In this document: positions 5,117 to 5,621 of the stretch, piece after piece
How positions within the stretch are numbered: the stretch's first letter is position 1
How the letters are laid out: each line of letters starts with the position of its first letter
NCBI GenBank assembly: GCA_030430345.1
Contig: JAUIFT010000231.1
Span: 1-5,621 of the forward strand
DNA length: 5,621 nucleotides
Source of the DNA: Calditrichia bacterium
Lineage (GTDB): Bacteria > Calditrichota > Calditrichia > RBG-13-44-9 > J042
Direction: 5' to 3'
The notes under the pieces: generated by a model
What the model saw: the letters and a program-made list of their open reading frames with translations, nothing else
Databases searched by the model: none
What the model was told of the DNA's origin: nothing
Position numbers and translations under genes: made by a program

Positions 5117-5223
5117 GCCCGCGAAACACGCAAAAAAAAGCTGATTAATGTTGGGGTTTCGTACTATATCGAAACGAAAGATCTTTTATATTTGGTTACA
5201 ATAGTTTCGCGTGTTTCGCGGGC
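5117..5223. repeat. Perfect 15-bp inverted repeat with 77-bp interior
   Basis: GCCCGCGAAACACGC (5117-5131) and GCGTGTTTCGCGGGC (5209-5223) are exact reverse complements. On the minus strand the right arm continues as two tandem 9-bp units, CGCGAAACA and CGCGAAACT; the left arm has one such unit and then a run of A. The interior holds a smaller hairpin, GTTTCG (5156-5161) with CGAAAC (5170-5175), using the same GAAAC word. It lies between lemA and the TPM gene, with no ORF inside. It could be a small non-autonomous mobile element, a dispersed palindromic repeat, or an mRNA processing structure. I see no clear target-site duplication. Confidence 0.65.
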
Positions 5224-5292
5224 CCATTTCCAGATTATTTAGATCTCCGCGTAACATGGGTTAATTATCTGAAGTAAAGAAAAACCGCTCCT

Positions 5293-5621
5293 ATGAAATT
5301 AAACTCTGGCAGTTATAATAAAAAAGCTGTCCGCTACTTTTTGTACACGCTTCTCTTTTCCGCAATCCTGGGTAGCAGTGGTGCTAAGTTGCTTGCCCAA
5401 AATGCCGGGGAACCGTCCCCCGGTATACCGGCAAAGCCGGATAGTTGGATAAACGATTACGCCGACGTGCTAACCATGTTCGAAGAGCAAGGGTTGAACA
5501 AAAAGCTCTCCAAACTGGAATCGGAAACTTCCACTCAGGTTTTTGTCGCGATCTTCAATCGTATCCCCGAGAATTATGCGCTGGAAGATTTTACCACCCG
5601 CCTCTTCGAGCAATGGCGCCC
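5293..5621 (+). CDS. Exported TPM-domain protein (YgcG-type), 5' part
   Basis: The gene runs off the window after 109 complete codons. The N-terminus has a basic region (KKAVR, 10-14), a hydrophobic core (YFLYTLLFSAILG, 15-27) and a likely cleavage site after LLA (33-35) before QNAGEP, so it is a signal peptide without a lipobox. A proline-rich linker (41-50) precedes the start of a TPM domain at about residue 52: WINDYADVLT, then LNKKLSKLESETSTQVFVAIFNRIPENYALEDFTTRLFEQW. This is the usual N-terminal part of TPM/YgcG proteins, ahead of the domain's second half. Members normally continue with a membrane helix and a glycine-rich tail; these are not visible here. ATG 5293 is the first start after an in-frame TAA at 5275-5277, but no good Shine-Dalgarno sequence precedes it, which suggests weak or leader-dependent initiation. 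It follows lemA in the same direction, a recurrent pairing of two envelope proteins. Confidence 0.88.
   Translation, partial: MKLNSGSYNKKAVRYFLYTLLFSAILGSSGAKLLAQNAGEPSPGIPAKPDSWINDYADVLTMFEEQGLNKKLSKLESETSTQVFVAIFNRIPENYALEDFTTRLFEQWR

Noticed and set aside
5223..5271. Crossing complementary pairs (CCCAT with ATGGG, CAGAT with ATCTG) resembling a pseudoknot before the TPM gene
   Set aside because: Both stems are only 5 bp and such pairs are expected by chance in 50 bp; no riboswitch class is recognised.

Overview
The window reads as ordinary chromosomal DNA from a Gram-negative-type bacterium of moderate base composition. Exported proteins with signal peptides, a soluble transhydrogenase, an ABC-F protein of the YbiT-like branch and a LemA/TPM pair are all present. 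The ABC-F subtype (degenerate second P-loop) and the word-like 7-bp repeats in the spacers remind me of the Fibrobacterota-Chlorobiota-Bacteroidota/Calditrichota part of the tree. That placement is a recollection-based inference and cannot be proven here. There is no rRNA, tRNA, CRISPR array, transposase or phage gene.

Layout. Positions 2-250 (+) hold the 3' end of a soluble NAD(P) transhydrogenase (sthA). A 428-bp AT-rich spacer with small hairpins and an imperfect direct repeat follows. Positions 679-1185 (+) encode a small exported protein of unknown function. Positions 1329-2225 (+), after a short spacer with two mutually exclusive hairpins, encode a four-helix membrane protein with two SLATT-type halves (DUF4231). 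A convergent spacer with heptad repeats and a terminator-like hairpin separates it from an ABC-F ATPase on the minus strand (2451-4088). The ABC-F gene diverges from lemA (4443-5036, +) across a 354-bp spacer that carries a six-unit heptamer array. After a further 256-bp spacer with a 15-bp perfect inverted repeat, an exported TPM-domain protein starts at 5293 and runs off the end.

How the genes relate. LemA and TPM-domain proteins are commonly neighbours and probably act together at the envelope. The ABC-F protein is a soluble, ribosome-directed ATPase family member and is transcriptionally independent of its neighbours. The DUF4231 protein belongs to a superfamily proposed to provide membrane effectors in conflict systems, but no sensor, nucleotidyltransferase or other defence gene stands beside it, so a complete defence system is not shown. 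The transhydrogenase is metabolic and unrelated to the rest.

The points most worth a second look are four. The ABC-F protein has one intact and one doubly degenerate composite ATP site. The double-SLATT protein stands alone. Heptad-periodic repeats recur in separate spacers, with oppositely oriented copies in one of them. A long-spaced inverted repeat built of 9-mers splits the lemA-TPM pair.
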